Below, piece by piece: positions 33,146-45,688 of a stretch of DNA of 64,000 bases; positions within the stretch are counted from its first letter, which is position 1; the number at the start of each line of letters is the position of its first letter. Origin of the DNA: Scedosporium boydii. Taxonomy: Eukaryota > Ascomycota > Sordariomycetes > Microascales > Microascaceae. The stretch lies in the NCBI GenBank assembly GCA_002221725.1, contig NJFT01000052.1, forward strand, positions 144,308 to 208,307. Direction: 5' to 3'. Below the pieces are notes generated by a model. The model did not search any database and was not told the origin of the DNA. It worked only from the letters and a program-made list of their open reading frames with translations. A program made the translations under genes and the position numbers.

Positions 33146-34619
33146 AGCCGATTGTAGAGACACCGGGAAACACCAGAACGCCAGGTGGAAGCAGAGAGGC
33201 GCCCTTTGTGCGAAGAAGTGCTCGTTTTTTGACTCTCCTGAGCCTCTGGAAGAGTTGAAGCGGAGATAGTGGCCTTGTGAAGCTTAGTCCTGCATCTCGG
33301 TCGTGATTTGACATCAATATGATGGATTCCTGGGTCTCAACTCCCCAAGGCCCTGGCAATCTGATGCTGTGCGATCACAAGGATGCCTTCATTTATATTC
33401 GCAACTCCTGGATTAAAGCGCCAGTTTACGCTATCTACATGAGGTCGTTGATACTTAGCACGGTAAACAGCCTGGAGGTATGGCCTGTTGGATTTGGCCA
33501 ACTACACCGCCAGAAGACTTTAACGCTTGAAAATAGATTGCCCACGAAGAAGCGATATTGCAGGGTTGTCATTTTGTCTAGAGAGAGATGTGAGGTTCCA
33601 AGGTGGTCTTGTTCCTACACGAAAGCCTGGATTTGGAGTCTTCAGCCTAGCTGATGGAAATACGCCTTGATGGATATGTGCGAACAAATGTGCGCTGGCA
33701 GGCTCCTAAGAGGGAATGACGCTTTCGTAGAAACGTATCGTAGAAACGTACATTGTCGGAGTCATGCGGGTTCACTGGATCAGAACAGAGAAGTCTGATA
33801 TCGACGAACAGATCTAGAGGACCTACACCCAGCACAATGTCACGACTCGTCACCACACACAGCATTACACGTAACACTCATCAAGGAAATCAATCACCTT
33901 TTAAGTACAGCTCGCATCCAGGAACCTGTTCAATTGGCTATGCAGGACCCCTAAACCATCTCATCTCCCCGCTTTTACTCACTTCATGCACGACATCAGG
34001 CATTTCCAGGTCCTGAACTACAGGTGAAAAAGCCGCCATATTATGCTCCCTCCCCAATGTCCTCCTCGAACTAATTTCACTATGCCGGCGTCGGGAATAG
34101 CGTTCGGAGCCCTTTGTCGGTGGCGGCTCTGAATCCTTCGGAGGACCTGCTCGGAGAACAAGACATAGAAGAAACGCCAAGCTCCAGAAGACAGACATCC
34201 AGGCCGAGAATATTAAGATCGATCGAAAATCTGACAGCGGGGTGTGGAAGTGCACGAGAGATAAAGATTTGCGAGACGAGGATTCCCAGTTATCAAAAAA
34301 CCAATGCCGATAAAATTTTTGCAACAACATAAAAAAAAAGACTAGAAAAAACAAGGATCCATGTCTTGTTCTTCGTTGATGATGCAAGATATCCGGAAAA
34401 CCCCAACGCCCCTAACGAGGATTTTTGAGATGTTCCATCTTCTATCCGCAAATAACTGTCATTATGCTCAATCGGAGGGACTAGCTTTGTCTATACGCAG
34501 AGAGAGTGTTTGCGAACGCGAGGATGAACCACCGACCGATGAACCGTTAAAATGTCATGGCAGAGAAACCGTTTTTAGAACGTAACAAGCCACACAACCG
34601 CACTTTTGCCACCCCCCGT
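33146..34619. other. Gene-poor DNA between the APH pseudogene and RPS27
   Basis: About 1.5 kb with no gene I can support. A short tandem duplication of CGTAGAAACGTA lies at about 33727-33751. The right-hand 100-200 bases should include the RPS27 3' UTR. Confidence 0.4.
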
Positions 34620-35252
34620 TTACTTCCTTCGGAAAGAGCAGCCCTCAGTGAGACGAGCCTTGCCTCCAGTCGGTTGGCAGAGAACTGTGGTGCAGCCTTG
34701 GCAGATGACGACGGTCTGGGCGTGGGAGAAGACGGTGGTGATGGTGAAGCAGCCGGGGCACTTGACGTCCATGAAGAAGGATCGGGGGCCGGGGACAAGG
34801 GTCTATTGCAACATGTTTCCGTGGTTAGTGTCATCCGTTGACCATCATTACGGTATCACGTCCATCGAGAAAAAGGACGAGGGTCGTGGTAGGAAAGTTC
34901 GATTGAACGCACCTTGAGCTTGTGCTTGCGAGCCTCGGAGGCAGGGCTGGGGTTGAGGAGATCAACGGCGAGAACCTAAAATAACAATTCCTCGTTAGCG
35001 TGATGGCTTCCTCCAACAGTGATGCTACGATCGTGGTTCGACGAGGGGGGAAACATCGTCTTTCGGTTGTCCGTGATGTCAAACGGCCCCCAAATCCGCA
35101 TTATCTCCATCCAAGGTGTCCCGTGTCCATAGACCATTGCCACTATTTCCGTCCGCCTAGTCTTGTTTTCCTCCTCCTCCTGGTCTACCCCCAAACAGGA
35201 CATCCCCACGTGTTCCATCAATTTTCATCGAATCGGTGATATTCCTTACCAT
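34620..35252 (-). CDS. RPS27: 40S ribosomal protein S27 (eS27)
   Basis: Three exons, complement of 35250-35252, 34913-34975 and 34620-34802, encode 82 aa, the same length as the yeast protein. eS27 is a small-subunit protein with a C4 zinc finger. The protein reads [20 protein letters not shown], then a segment with FMDVKCPGC and [12 protein letters not shown]. The four Cys of the finger are in CPGC and CQGC, and the protein ends TEGCSFRRK. The first coding exon is just the ATG: the codon is followed at once by GTAAGG, and the 274-nt first intron ends in TTTTAG before GTT. The second intron is 110 nt. The frame leading into exon 2 has no other ATG. Identification is essentially certain. Confidence 0.97.
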
Positions 35253-36589
35253 CTTGACTGATTTTCACAAAGAGACTATATCTCAAAATCGATGCGAGCT
35301 TTTTCTGTTCGGGAATTGGAGGAGGGCGGGCGTCGGCACAGATTTTGCTGGGAGGGAATGGCTCGATTGTGGTGGTTCTGCCAGAACAAAAAAAAAGTGT
35401 GAGAAAGGGTTGGGCGGGGGGCAGTAGGGAAAGAGGTATATTGGATCGGTGGGTAAGGGTATTCCGGAAAAACCTCTGCTTACTGGCTGGCTGGCTTGCG
35501 AAACTTTTGGTTTTCTTGTGTTTTGACTTTTTTTGCGCTGCCAATTTTCAGCCCCCCTTCTGCCTAGTTGAGACACATTCGCAGTGATTGTAGGGTTATG
35601 TGACCCACCACGTGACTGGCGCTAGTCCTGACGTGTAAATGACTTCAACCTTGAAGGCCCTGGTCCACTTCTACAGTCTAATTTATCTTAGCCTCGCACT
35701 GTACGATCGTGGCACTCGGACACAGGTGAAAGGTGAACGAATGCATGGTGCGTGTAAGTCGATGGATGCCAAATTGTTTTTGTCCTACTTCAATCCGAAC
35801 TGTCGGAAAGCGCCCCCTAGAAGCAAATTATGGTCTTGCTCTTGGTTACGTCCCTGATCTCAAGGCTTAAAGAGAAGGTCTAGCTCAAATCTGCAAAGCT
35901 TAGAGCGGATCTAAGCCTCACTCTATGACCGGGATTCAGGTCTCCGCCTCCTGTCCCAGTCCGGATGAGTCCAACCCAACTTGGGTCGCCAAAAATGCAT
36001 CAAATCGAGCTCCAGTAGCGAGCGACGCTGAAAGGCAAGCATCCTTTTCATCTCGGAAAAACCTCCACTCAAATGAACAAATGCCTATGCTCACGGCAAT
36101 CTCAGTCTAACCCTAGATAAGTGGTCTGAACGACCACCCATGTAAGCTGGCCAGAGAATGGGCGTGTATAGACACCATGAGTAGAGCGGAATCAAAAAAA
36201 AAAAAAACCAAAACAAGTGAAACAGCCTGAACGCCTTTTCCGATACGAAAAACATAAGGGGGGCTGGACGCTCCCGTCATGTATCCTTGAACCGCCTGTC
36301 TAATGCGATGCAAATACGCCATCCGGGAAAGGCTGAAAATGCAATAATTGAAAAGCAGTACCAAAAGAACCATCATCCTCCTCTTTGCCTATAGCATGCT
36401 TTTATAAGTGCTCGGGGCACCCAGAATCTCACGGGAGATCCTAATGTATGAACGGAGAGAGTGTGAGTCGTAGGACATTGAGTATCCCGGTGAAGGGTAG
36501 AGCTCAGATGCAGCGTAAAAAAAAAAAGTATTTCAGCGGGGGTGGATTATCCGCAAGCACAAACCAAGATGACACGGCCAAAATACCAG
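35253..36589. other. Intergenic: RPS27 promoter and SEN1 3' flank
   Basis: About 1.3 kb. The left part is the RPS27 promoter, with a T-rich leader and a TAGGGTTA element plus a CACGTG at 35609-35614. The right part should hold the SEN1 3' UTR. A 13-14 A run occurs near 36194-36207. No gene is supported. Confidence 0.5.
35591..35598. promoter_or_regulatory. TAGGGTTA (reverse TAACCCTA) element upstream of RPS27
   Basis: This telomere-repeat-like octamer lies about 340 bases upstream of the RPS27 ATG. AACCCTA-type boxes are known in ribosomal protein promoters of many fungi. One copy can occur by chance, so the role is inferred from position. Confidence 0.35.
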
Positions 36590-39500
36590 CTATCTTCGGT
36601 TACGCTTGTTGATAAAGACATTGGGTCCCTTTTTGGGAGGACGAGGTGGCATATTTTGGGGCTGTTTCAGTGAAGATGGTTAGCTACATGTGAATACACT
36701 CCCTATCTCTGATGAATTGATTGCTTACCCTAGAGGGCGGGGGACGAGGAGGCGCGTCGCCGTCAGGCCTTGCCGGAGGAGGGCCCTGGGGTTGCTGGGG
36801 TTGCTGGAACTGCTGGGTTCGCGGAGGTTGCTGAAGTTGTTGGGGCGGCGGGGGACGTTGGGGAGGACGAAGCCCGAGAGCATCCATAGCCGCAGGGTCA
36901 ATAGCCTTGGCGGGCATCCTTGGGGATCTCGCGGGCGGGGGCCGCATATGCGGAAGTTTACCCTGGAGAATCTTGGGGCCCGATTTACGAGACTGGGCTG
37001 AGTTATTGTTACCAGGGTTCGGACCGGTCGCCTATGAAGCACGCAAGTTAGCAACGAGCGGTAAATAGCTCGGTTCAGTTTAGCATACCTTCTTGGCCGG
37101 GGGGCCGCCGGCGTCACCTTGGCCGTTATGGGGTCGCTTCTTTGCCTGGGCACTTTGGGGAGAGTCCACGGTAGAGTGGATGACGGGCCGGTCAACTCTT
37201 GACGGTACGTCGGGAGTAGCCTGGCCCCGGCCATCGATGCTGTGGATACGGCGGTCTAGGACATGCTTTGAAATCGGCTTATTCTCTAGTCCAGTCACGC
37301 GGTGAGGAAAGGTCGGTGACTGCGCAGCCGGAGAAGAAATGCCACTACGCGGAGCATCTGTCATGACAGCGTCGGGAGTTTGGTGATTGACCGGCGGAGC
37401 GCGAGGTTGGGCTGGCGCGCTAGGCTGGATTGCCGGAAGAGCACGCTTCTCGGTAGGACGCTTGAACAAGCCCAGAACATCACCCTCTGTGTACAGCTGC
37501 CGGTTCTTGGCATCATCTATGAGCTTCGCCCAAAACTCACCCTGAACGAGAGCCCTCGAGTCGCCGAGGATCCAGAGCGACGACTTGGCACGGGTGAGAC
37601 CGACGTTCATACGGCGGATATCGGTCATGAAACCGATACCTCCCGTGGGACTGGCACGGACGCAAGAGAAAATGATGATCTCACACTCACGGCCCTGGAA
37701 GGCGTCGGTGGTGTTGAACTCGATGGTCTCGGTGATATCATTGCCATAGCGGGCCGAGAATCGGTTCCGGAGCTCATAAAGCTGGGCTTTGTAGGGCGTG
37801 ATGATGCCAATCTTGCGTTTAAAGTCGCACTCTCTGTAGTCGGTACGAAGGCGCTCGTAGAGCTGCATGGCCACGTTCAACTCTTGCACGTTGACCAGCG
37901 ACTGGCCCTTGTAGCCTTTCTGCTGTACACCCTTGACATCGAAGAAGCGGTAGGGACTAAAGACCGTACTAGCGTGCCAAGGCTGCTGACGCAACGCAGC
38001 CATATCGGCGCCGTCAATCAGACGGCCTTCGTAGAATTCCCGGCTAGGGAACTGGCTGATGAGAGGATGCATACGGTACTGCATGTCCAAGAGGTGCACA
38101 TTGGTCGGGTGGCATCGCTGCATACGAACGAAAAGGGACTGGTCGTAGCCGTACCTAGCGGCGGATTGCGACAAGACGGTGGGCGGAAGCTGCTTGGGGT
38201 CACCGACGAGGATGCACTTCACGCAGCCGTACTTGAGGGGGATAAGGGCGCTCAGCTCAACACACTGCGCCGCCTCATCAATGATGACCGTCTCGAAATC
38301 CACATCTGTGAGACTCTTGAAAATTTCGTGACCGCTGCCGCTCAGCGTCGCGCAAAGTACGTGAGCAGAGCCGAGGATCTCGCGCTGGAACTGCATGCGT
38401 TTGATGTCGATTTCTCGTGAGACGGTCCTGCCCGAAGTCTTCAGCTCGTCAATCTTTGCGCCGACCTGCGTCTGGCGGCGCCTCCAGGAATCAAGCTCTC
38501 GTTGATATTTGGCCGACTCGTCACGATCGCCGGCATCCCGAGCCAAAACCACTTTAATCCGGAGCTCCTCAACATTCTTCTTGATCTCTGCGGCCTCGGT
38601 GTGGATCTTGTCGCGATCAGCCTTGATATTGTCCATAACATTCTCGGCTTCCAGACGGCGATTGACAAGTTCCTCGAGAGTTACGTCCTTCACAGCGGCA
38701 TTGATTGCATCGCTACGACCTAGACGAACAACATTGATCTTACGCTCGGATCCGCTCATGGTCTTGACGCCGTTCTTCATTCGAAGGACCAATTCATCCA
38801 CAGCGGCGTTGCTGGGGGCGCAGACGAGAAGCTTCTTGATAGAGCCATTAGCCGGCTTAGATGAGACGGCTGCCGGCGTGTTGAGGGTACCAGTCAGGAG
38901 ACAACCAACCATTGCGACGATGGTTTTGGTCTTTCCGGTTCCGGGAGGACTGCAGAAGAAAAAATATCATTAGCAAACTAAAACATGCAGGAGAGGGATA
39001 TATGTATGTGTTCTGGTCTTACCCTTGGATTAGCGTGAAGCCGTCATTGTCCTTGGCTCCGATAACCGCTGTGGCCTGGGCCGGATTGAGATTGTAGTTG
39101 TCAATGAACTTTTGGATGGCATCCTGGCTGTAACGCAGAATCGGCGAGGGTTTGGCTTCCAACACCTCTTCGAGGAGGTCGTAGTGCTGAAGACCTTGCA
39201 GAGTGGCGTATTCTCGCTCGATCGTGGTCATGTTAGTGATCTTCGCCACGTAGAGTACCTTGTTCGGCATCAGCTCCGGAAGAATCGCGCGACTGTTGGG
39301 GCTCACGCGGTACTCGATTTCCAGGCTTCCCTGTTTATACTGGATCTTGTGGACTCGAGAGAGGCAGTGAGGCGCCTCGCGATCCTGCAGAGGGTTTTCC
39401 GACTTGGAGATGACAACAAGGTCGCCCTCGCCCACTACGCGCTCCCTCGTCTTTTCCGACAACGGCATGCTCGAGGTCACTTGAATGAAACCGTCAAAGT

Positions 39501-42500
39501 TCATCCGAGACGCAATCTTCATTCCGAAAGGCTTGGCCGTGCTTTCGGCCATCGCCGTCACGAAAGACCGCCAGGCTTCGTGGAGAAGCAGAGGCGAAAA
39601 CGTATTCTTGTACGCAACTTCGTCCTTGTAGGTGTTAGACACCTGGCTCACAGGAACACCGTCGGGGGGATCAACGCCTTGGTGGAAGATATCCCATCGA
39701 AGGACGGCGTGGTGCAGCGGACCCATGTTGGGGTCGATTCTTGCTCGGATGTCCTTCTCAGTGAGGTTCTGCTTGCGCTTCTTGACCGGCTGGCGGTGAG
39801 TTTGAAGAAGAGCCCGCGCTCTACGGCGTTCTGCATCGTTCTGCGCTTGCTGATCCGCTCGCTGCTTACTGATAAAGGCGTCCAAGTCTTCATCCCCGGA
39901 CTCGTCCTCCTCCTCTTCTTCGGAAGAGTCCACCATGATTTCGCTGCGGACAGCCGGGGCAGCTTCTTCCCGCATGCGTTTCATCTTCTCGATGTACTCG
40001 AGATCGCGCTTCTTCTTGTCCTCTTTATCTTTCTGGCGAGACTCCTTTAGGGCTTTGATCCTAGCCGCATCGCTTACGCTGGGCTTCGTCACGGGTTTCA
40101 TCGGCTTCGTGACAGCAGTCTTGGGCTTGACTGCTTGGCGCTGGGCGATCAGATCGAGGGCCGAGCGGTGCTTGTCAATCGTGCTACTCAGCGCAAGCAC
40201 GTCGTCCCTGTTCGTGCGTTCTCCCGCACCAGCCTTGGTCCACAGATCAAGCTTGCTCTGCTTCTTGGCCTTTTGCGGCTCTGGTACCTTCCGCTCAGAG
40301 ATAATCTCCACTTCGGCGTCGTCGCCATCCAGCGCCATAAGCAATTCCGCCTTTTGCTGTCGAGAAAGGTTGGACGGGATCACATATTTACCCTTGGAAT
40401 TCACCTTACAGATGCGATAGATGTATGAACGACTGTTAGCACCGATCTCGAGGTCGAACTCCTTGAGACGCTCGAGAAGCTTCCGTACGATCTTCGTTGT
40501 AATGGAGACCAGGTAAGTGTCACGGAGACGAAGCATCTTCGTGAGGCCGTAAAGATACTTGGAACATGCGTTGAGAACCTTGCGCATCATAACCGCCTGC
40601 ACCTTAGCCTCGTCTTGCGGAGTATTGCTATTACTCTTCAGGAAATCCTCCTTCAGAGCCGATGCGAGAAGTGCGTCTTCCGCAACAAGACTCTCTGCCA
40701 GCTCGATCATTTGGCGGCACAAATTGGTCATGACAGAAATCTCAATGTAATAGGACCACTTCTCGGTATGCTTGAAAACGGTTTCAACCCAGTACCACTG
40801 GCTTGTCCACCAGCTGAAGACGGTATCAAGCTCTGGATGTGTCAACGAAGCAGTACGAAGAAGGCCAGTAGCGGGATCGCAAAGAGCAGAGAGAATATCT
40901 TGGGCAACGCTCAGAATGTGGGGAACGGGACCGTATGGCGGCATAGTTTCATGGCCGCCCGCATCAACGGCCTCCCCATCCTCGTTCAATGGTGGTGTGG
41001 CCGTTTTGTTGATTGCAAAATTAAAGATACGGATGCTCCCACCGGGCTGCTGGCCGACCAACCGGACAATTGCGTCGGACCTAGATTGTGTCCCCGTCAT
41101 CGTTTTAAGGAGCTCAATCGCCGATTCGCGGATAACATCTGCTCCGTGGAAACTGAACGCCAGAATGACCCTCATACCATCACGGGACAGACCGTCGAGT
41201 TCGGTCGGATCGAACCCACACAGTCGCTGAAGGACGGTGCCAACCACTGCTGAGAGCCTATCAAACGTTTTGTTGAACTGAAGCTTGGATTTATCCAGGG
41301 GCTCGGCCGGTTTTCTCTTGGGACGGAAGCTCTCAACGGGTAGGAGCGGAAACATGCCCTGAAGGACATGACGCGCTTGTTCCAGATTTCCTGGGTATAA
41401 CAGGTCGAGAAAACCGTCCCACAAAGAAGCCGATTGCCGCGTGACGACCGTTTGGTACGGTCTGCCGAGGTGGATGCTCTTGCATTCTTCAGCCGTGGCC
41501 CTAGAATCTAGCTCCAGGGCTGTCCTAATAACCTTCATAGCAGCTCCGTTTGCATCAAAAGGCTGGGAGCTCTTCTCCGCCCACTCGACAATGTGGCCCT
41601 TGAACTCGTGGGCCATGTTAATAGCCGCGTTCAAGTGGAGGATATTGTTGGGAGACACGAAGGCTTTCAACAGGGTGTTCGGAAACTGGCCTTGTGCGTT
41701 GGCGACGGCTAAGAATGATTCTAGGACATCGTTCAAGGCATCGAACCCGGCGCGAGCGCAGGCGGCGTGTCCTTCGGGAGAAATTGAAAGATCCCCGATA
41801 AACCTGTTAAACAGCATGTGTAGAAGTGACTGACATGCGTCGCTCTTCTCATTCTTTTTGACCGACTTGATCCAAGAATACATCCATGAAACGGTGAATG
41901 GGGGCTTTTTGCCGTCTGCTTCGTCCATGCCGATTTCCATACTCTGAGAGAGCAGGGACCGGAAAACAGGTGAAGCGAAAATGTGTTCAGCAACGGCGAA
42001 CGGCTTAGGGTCGCTAATGGCGTCCCAAAAAGCGGATGGGGCTTTATCAAGCAGTGCCGAGAACGACTTGATGATATTCACCAGGATTCCTTCAGAGTTG
42101 CAGACCATATGTTGGAAAAGAAGGTCGTACGGAGATGGCTTCACCTCCATGGCGCGAAGCTTGTGGGTAACGAGACCCTCGCTCAAGGTTGGTAGAATAA
42201 GAGAAAATCCTTCCCAAAACTGTTGAATCAGCGGATAGGAGTTTGGATCCAAGGCATCCAGACCCGAAACACGAACAATGGCATCGGCCAAAGGCTCGTT
42301 CACGGCCCAGTCGAACTGCTCTGGCGTCATAGATCCTGCATCCATTGACCGCCAAGATGTTTGGGCAAACTTAATCGCAATGGGATCTTCTCTAAAAAGA
42401 AACTCCGTCATCGTCGGGAGAACGGAACCCGCACCGAGTCGAAGAGGCTTCTTGCTATTAATCTTGTAGAAGACCCTCAAGAAACTACGGCGTTTGTCAG

Positions 42501-43143
42501 GAAGGGCAAGGTATGACAAGTCGCATAGAGCTTCATAGACGGTCAATAAGAAGGCCGGACCGTCGCGTCCAAGGCTGGATACACGAAATGGCTGGTTCTC
42601 CCTCTCGACATGCTCGATAATATCGGTAGCCCACTTCAAGCTCTTGTCGAGGCGGGAATAATCAAAGAGCCGGAACAAGCGCTCAGCTTCTTTGACGGCA
42701 GCTTCGTTATAGTCCCTAGAATAACAATATAACGCGTCAGCGGCGGAAGGTATGGGAAGATATAACAGCACAAGCAGCTGTTGTCGAGCGGGGAATACAT
42801 ACTCTGCGAATGAATTCAGCCAGACCTTACGATCCATGTGCCAGTTCATGACACACCTATCACAGACTCTCAGGGACTGGGCAATACGATTGGAAACCTC
42901 CGTCACCAAATCTGGCTTATCCTTCATGGCGAATGCAAGGCTAGTCCAAAAGGCGATATTCACCCTTTCCTTGGCTTCTGAAATGCGCCTCTTTTTCTCT
43001 TCATCGCCGGTTTCGAGGACATGGGTGTAGTCCTCCACGTCGTCGTTACTTTGCTTAGGACAGAGAAGGTGGACATTCTCCGGGATAGCACGGAATTTGG
43101 CGTGCCACTCGGCGACCACCTCCCCGATCGGTCGTGGCGCCAT
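36590..43143 (-). CDS. SEN1: Sen1-type superfamily 1 RNA/DNA helicase (senataxin homolog)
   Basis: Five exons fit: complement of 42803-43143, 39023-42715, 37089-38949, 36729-37031 and 36590-36661, for 2089 aa. Sen1 acts in the nucleus in transcription termination of non-coding RNAs and in resolving R-loops. The N-terminal 1200 residues match the large helical Sen1 domain. The helicase starts near residue 1300. The Walker A GPPGTGKTKT spans the exon 2/3 junction near residue 1345, followed by VIIDEAAQC, GDPKQLPPT, MQYRMHP, GIITPYKAQ, a DAFQGRE motif and MNVGLTRAKSSLWI. The C-terminus is Pro/Gln-rich and ends in two short exons with a basic tail (GPNVFINKRNRR). The first intron (87 nt, GTATGT donor, CTGAC, TTCTAG) is in frame and free of stops, so retaining it would add 29 residues; its splice signals favour removal. 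Confidence 0.93.
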
Positions 43144-44237
43144 CTTGTCAAGAGACTGTCTTCAGCCTATAGACATTCCAGGCACAGTGGGGAGAGGAGG
43201 CGGTCAAAACGGTATCTCCGGTTATAGGTTGATCGATCGAGACTAATAGGACGCAACGAAGGATCATAAAGATATCGGATCGATGCCCGGGACTCTGGGG
43301 TAATCGGTGACTCCCGGGGAGCACGACGACGTCGAAGAACTCCAGAAATTAACTGATTGGATATTTATTAGCCTTCGATATCAACGCGCAGTGAAAAAGA
43401 TCCCTCTCCCATGCGAGAGAGGGATAGACACTTGTATGAGTAGACTTGAGGCGAGTTTTCGATGGATCGAGATGGGGACAGTCGAGACTGGGGAAGATGT
43501 TTGTGGGAAGAAGAGGAAATCAAAACAGGAGAAGAAAAACTCTGCAGGGAGAAGAACACAGTGATCCACTAGGGCAAGGGAGGGACATCTAGATCATACT
43601 TGGCGGGAGCTACACGGAGCACGACTTACTCTTCTTCGCCCAAAGACCTCCCATCCCTCTGCTTCAAAGCGCAGGAGCAACACAATTAGAAGCTACCAAG
43701 ACTCCTGAATTTGCATTTGACAACTAAACTAGGCAAGGCAGGCTGGCTATGATCCCCAGAGGGGAAGGAGGAATGTATGTGTGCTGAGAAAAGGGAGAGA
43801 ACTGTAAGGATCGTGAAGAGGTTTAAGAGGTTCTGGTTCAAAAAGGTGAAAGCGCACGCGTTTGATATCGCGGAACTGCTTGGATGAATTTAAAGTGGGT
43901 ATTTAAGACCCTTGTAAATGGACAAAGTCACATCAAACTCATTCTCTTAGAGAATGGTACAAATTAATACTAGGCTGGAATGGGATTATTGAATATAGAG
44001 ACATAATAGTACAATAGCCAGCATAATAGCCCCACCAAGCACATGATGTGGTCAAGTCGATTAATATCTCGTATTAACTCGAAGTTTGATGTTCAAGTTC
44101 GTCGTGAATCGGATGCTTGATGTTTGATGTTGGAAGCTAGAAAGCGAAGATGTGAGGGGAAAGAACAGCTGTCTAATCCCTCGTGATCGAGGGTAGGAAA
44201 TAGAGAAGCATTGGGTCGATATCAAGACACAGACACT
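43144..44237. other. Intergenic: SEN1 promoter, glycosylase 3' flank
   Basis: About 1.1 kb, both neighbours on the minus strand. Holds the SEN1 promoter and a 9-bp inverted repeat (listed). No gene is supported. Confidence 0.5.
43400..43425. repeat. Inverted repeat, 9-bp arms
   Basis: ATCCCTCTC (43400-43408) and GAGAGGGAT (43417-43425) are perfect inverted copies around an 8-base spacer. It lies about 260-280 bases upstream of the SEN1 ATG, so it could be a palindromic protein site or a leader hairpin. Role unknown. Confidence 0.5.
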
Positions 44238-45688
44238 TCAAGCTAGGCTTTGAGACGGAGAAGCCTTCTCGTCTTCGGTCCCACCGGCGGTCTCCGAGTG
44301 GTCAGGCTGGTCCGTTTCTTGGACATGATCAATTTCTTTTTGAGTCGCCTTCACCTTCCGCTTCGGCTTGTTTCTCTCGAGGAGATGTTCGAGGACACAG
44401 GCGGTTACATCCCAGGAATCGGTGCCTTCGGAGGTGTTGGCCCGGCACCTATCGCAAGTTTGGCCATGCCGGATGAAAAGCTGATGCAAGCCATATTTCA
44501 AGTGATCAGGAACCAAAAATTCGCAGTGCCAAAATGTTAGCTCTGGGGAAGCAGTGGGAGGCACCCATTTCAGCCACTTGCAGAATCGATGGACATGTGT
44601 GTCCACAGCGAAGCACGGAACTCGAAGGCAGAATAAGATGACGCAGGCGGCCGTTTTCACACCGATCCGTGGGTAATTGACCAATTCGCCCATCGCCTCT
44701 GGAGCCGTCTTACCATGCAAATGGTCTAGTGATAGCTTCCCATGTTTCTCCCAGACCATGTCAAGGATTTTCTTCATGTCCGCCGCCTTAACGTTTGCAA
44801 GTCCACCTCGCTTAATAGTCGAGGCAAGCTCCTCCTCGGAAGAGAGCCTGACTTTATTCCAATCAACGCTACCCTCTCCAACCCCAGTCTTGAGGATGCC
44901 ATATTTCTTGACCAAGGCGTCGAAAACTTCGTTTGCAGCTCTCATGGTCGTTGCTGCGCTCATAACTGTTCTCAAGAGGGCATCAAGAACGGACGGTACC
45001 TCTCCACAACCGGCGACTGTCGTCGATGGAGGAGGAATCGTCGGGGGTGCCCTGACCTTCCCATGAACCTCTGTTAACAGTCTGTGGACTTCTTCGCACG
45101 TCTCTAGGCTCGGGCCTTGCCAGTTCGGGAAAGGAGTCCTTCCGAACATCAAGCCATGAGGGTTATCCTTGGTTTTCCTCCGGATGCGCTTGGGGGCCGG
45201 GGGCACGGGATCTCCTCCGCCTGGTAGTTCAGGAGGTGTTGGCAGGCCGGATATCTCGCCGACATTTGCAAGCTGCGCTGGGGGAGTGTATTGCTGATCG
45301 GCGGCAGCCTTGGGTGTGTGGCCCGAAACTTCGGACCCGTTCACATCGTCGGATGTAGAAGGCAGTGTAAGTGTGTCGATAACGGCGGTCTCCTGGGCCT
45401 TTTTCGTATTAGTCGTCCGGCCTAACTAGGAAGCTTTGTCCTCCTCTAGGCTGTAGAACATACACTTTCGTTTTCGACCAATCCCGTAGTATTCCCGCCC
45501 TCACTTACAGGCACATCTATGCTTCCCAAGTTGTGTGGCAGCACATCCCAACCTCCCTGGACTGGCTGAGATTGGCCCTTACGTCGAGCCCGCTTCCGCG
45601 GCTTGGTATCGACACTATTGGTCGGTAGTGGCTCCTCCTGTCCGCTCTCATTGAGCTTCTTCTTCCTTGAAGCAGACCTCGTGAGCAT
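44238..45688 (-). CDS. HhH-GPD DNA glycosylase/AP lyase (endonuclease III superfamily)
   Basis: Two exons, complement of 45464-45688 and 44238-45398, give 461 aa from the first ATG. Base-excision glycosylases of this superfamily remove damaged (or modified) bases. The helix-hairpin-helix reads YPRIGVKTAAC, carrying the catalytic Lys (K323) of bifunctional enzymes. The conserved Asp follows in FAVDTHVHRFCKWL (D341). An N-terminal basic, nuclear-type region (KPRKRARRKG) and a Pro-rich linker precede the domain. After the domain the cysteines are arranged CDRC, then 17 residues, then one Cys; this differs from the classic C-x6-C-x2-C-x5-C 4Fe-4S loop, so cluster binding is uncertain. The acidic/Lys-rich C-terminus looks disordered. 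Nth1-like or a fungal-specific paralogue are both possible. Confidence 0.85.

Noticed and set aside
37380..38420. 346-codon open frame on the plus strand
   Set aside because: Lies fully opposite the SEN1 helicase domain; a shadow of its codon bias without family motifs.
39112..40050. 312-codon plus-strand open frame
   Set aside because: Opposite SEN1 exon 2; no coding signature of its own.
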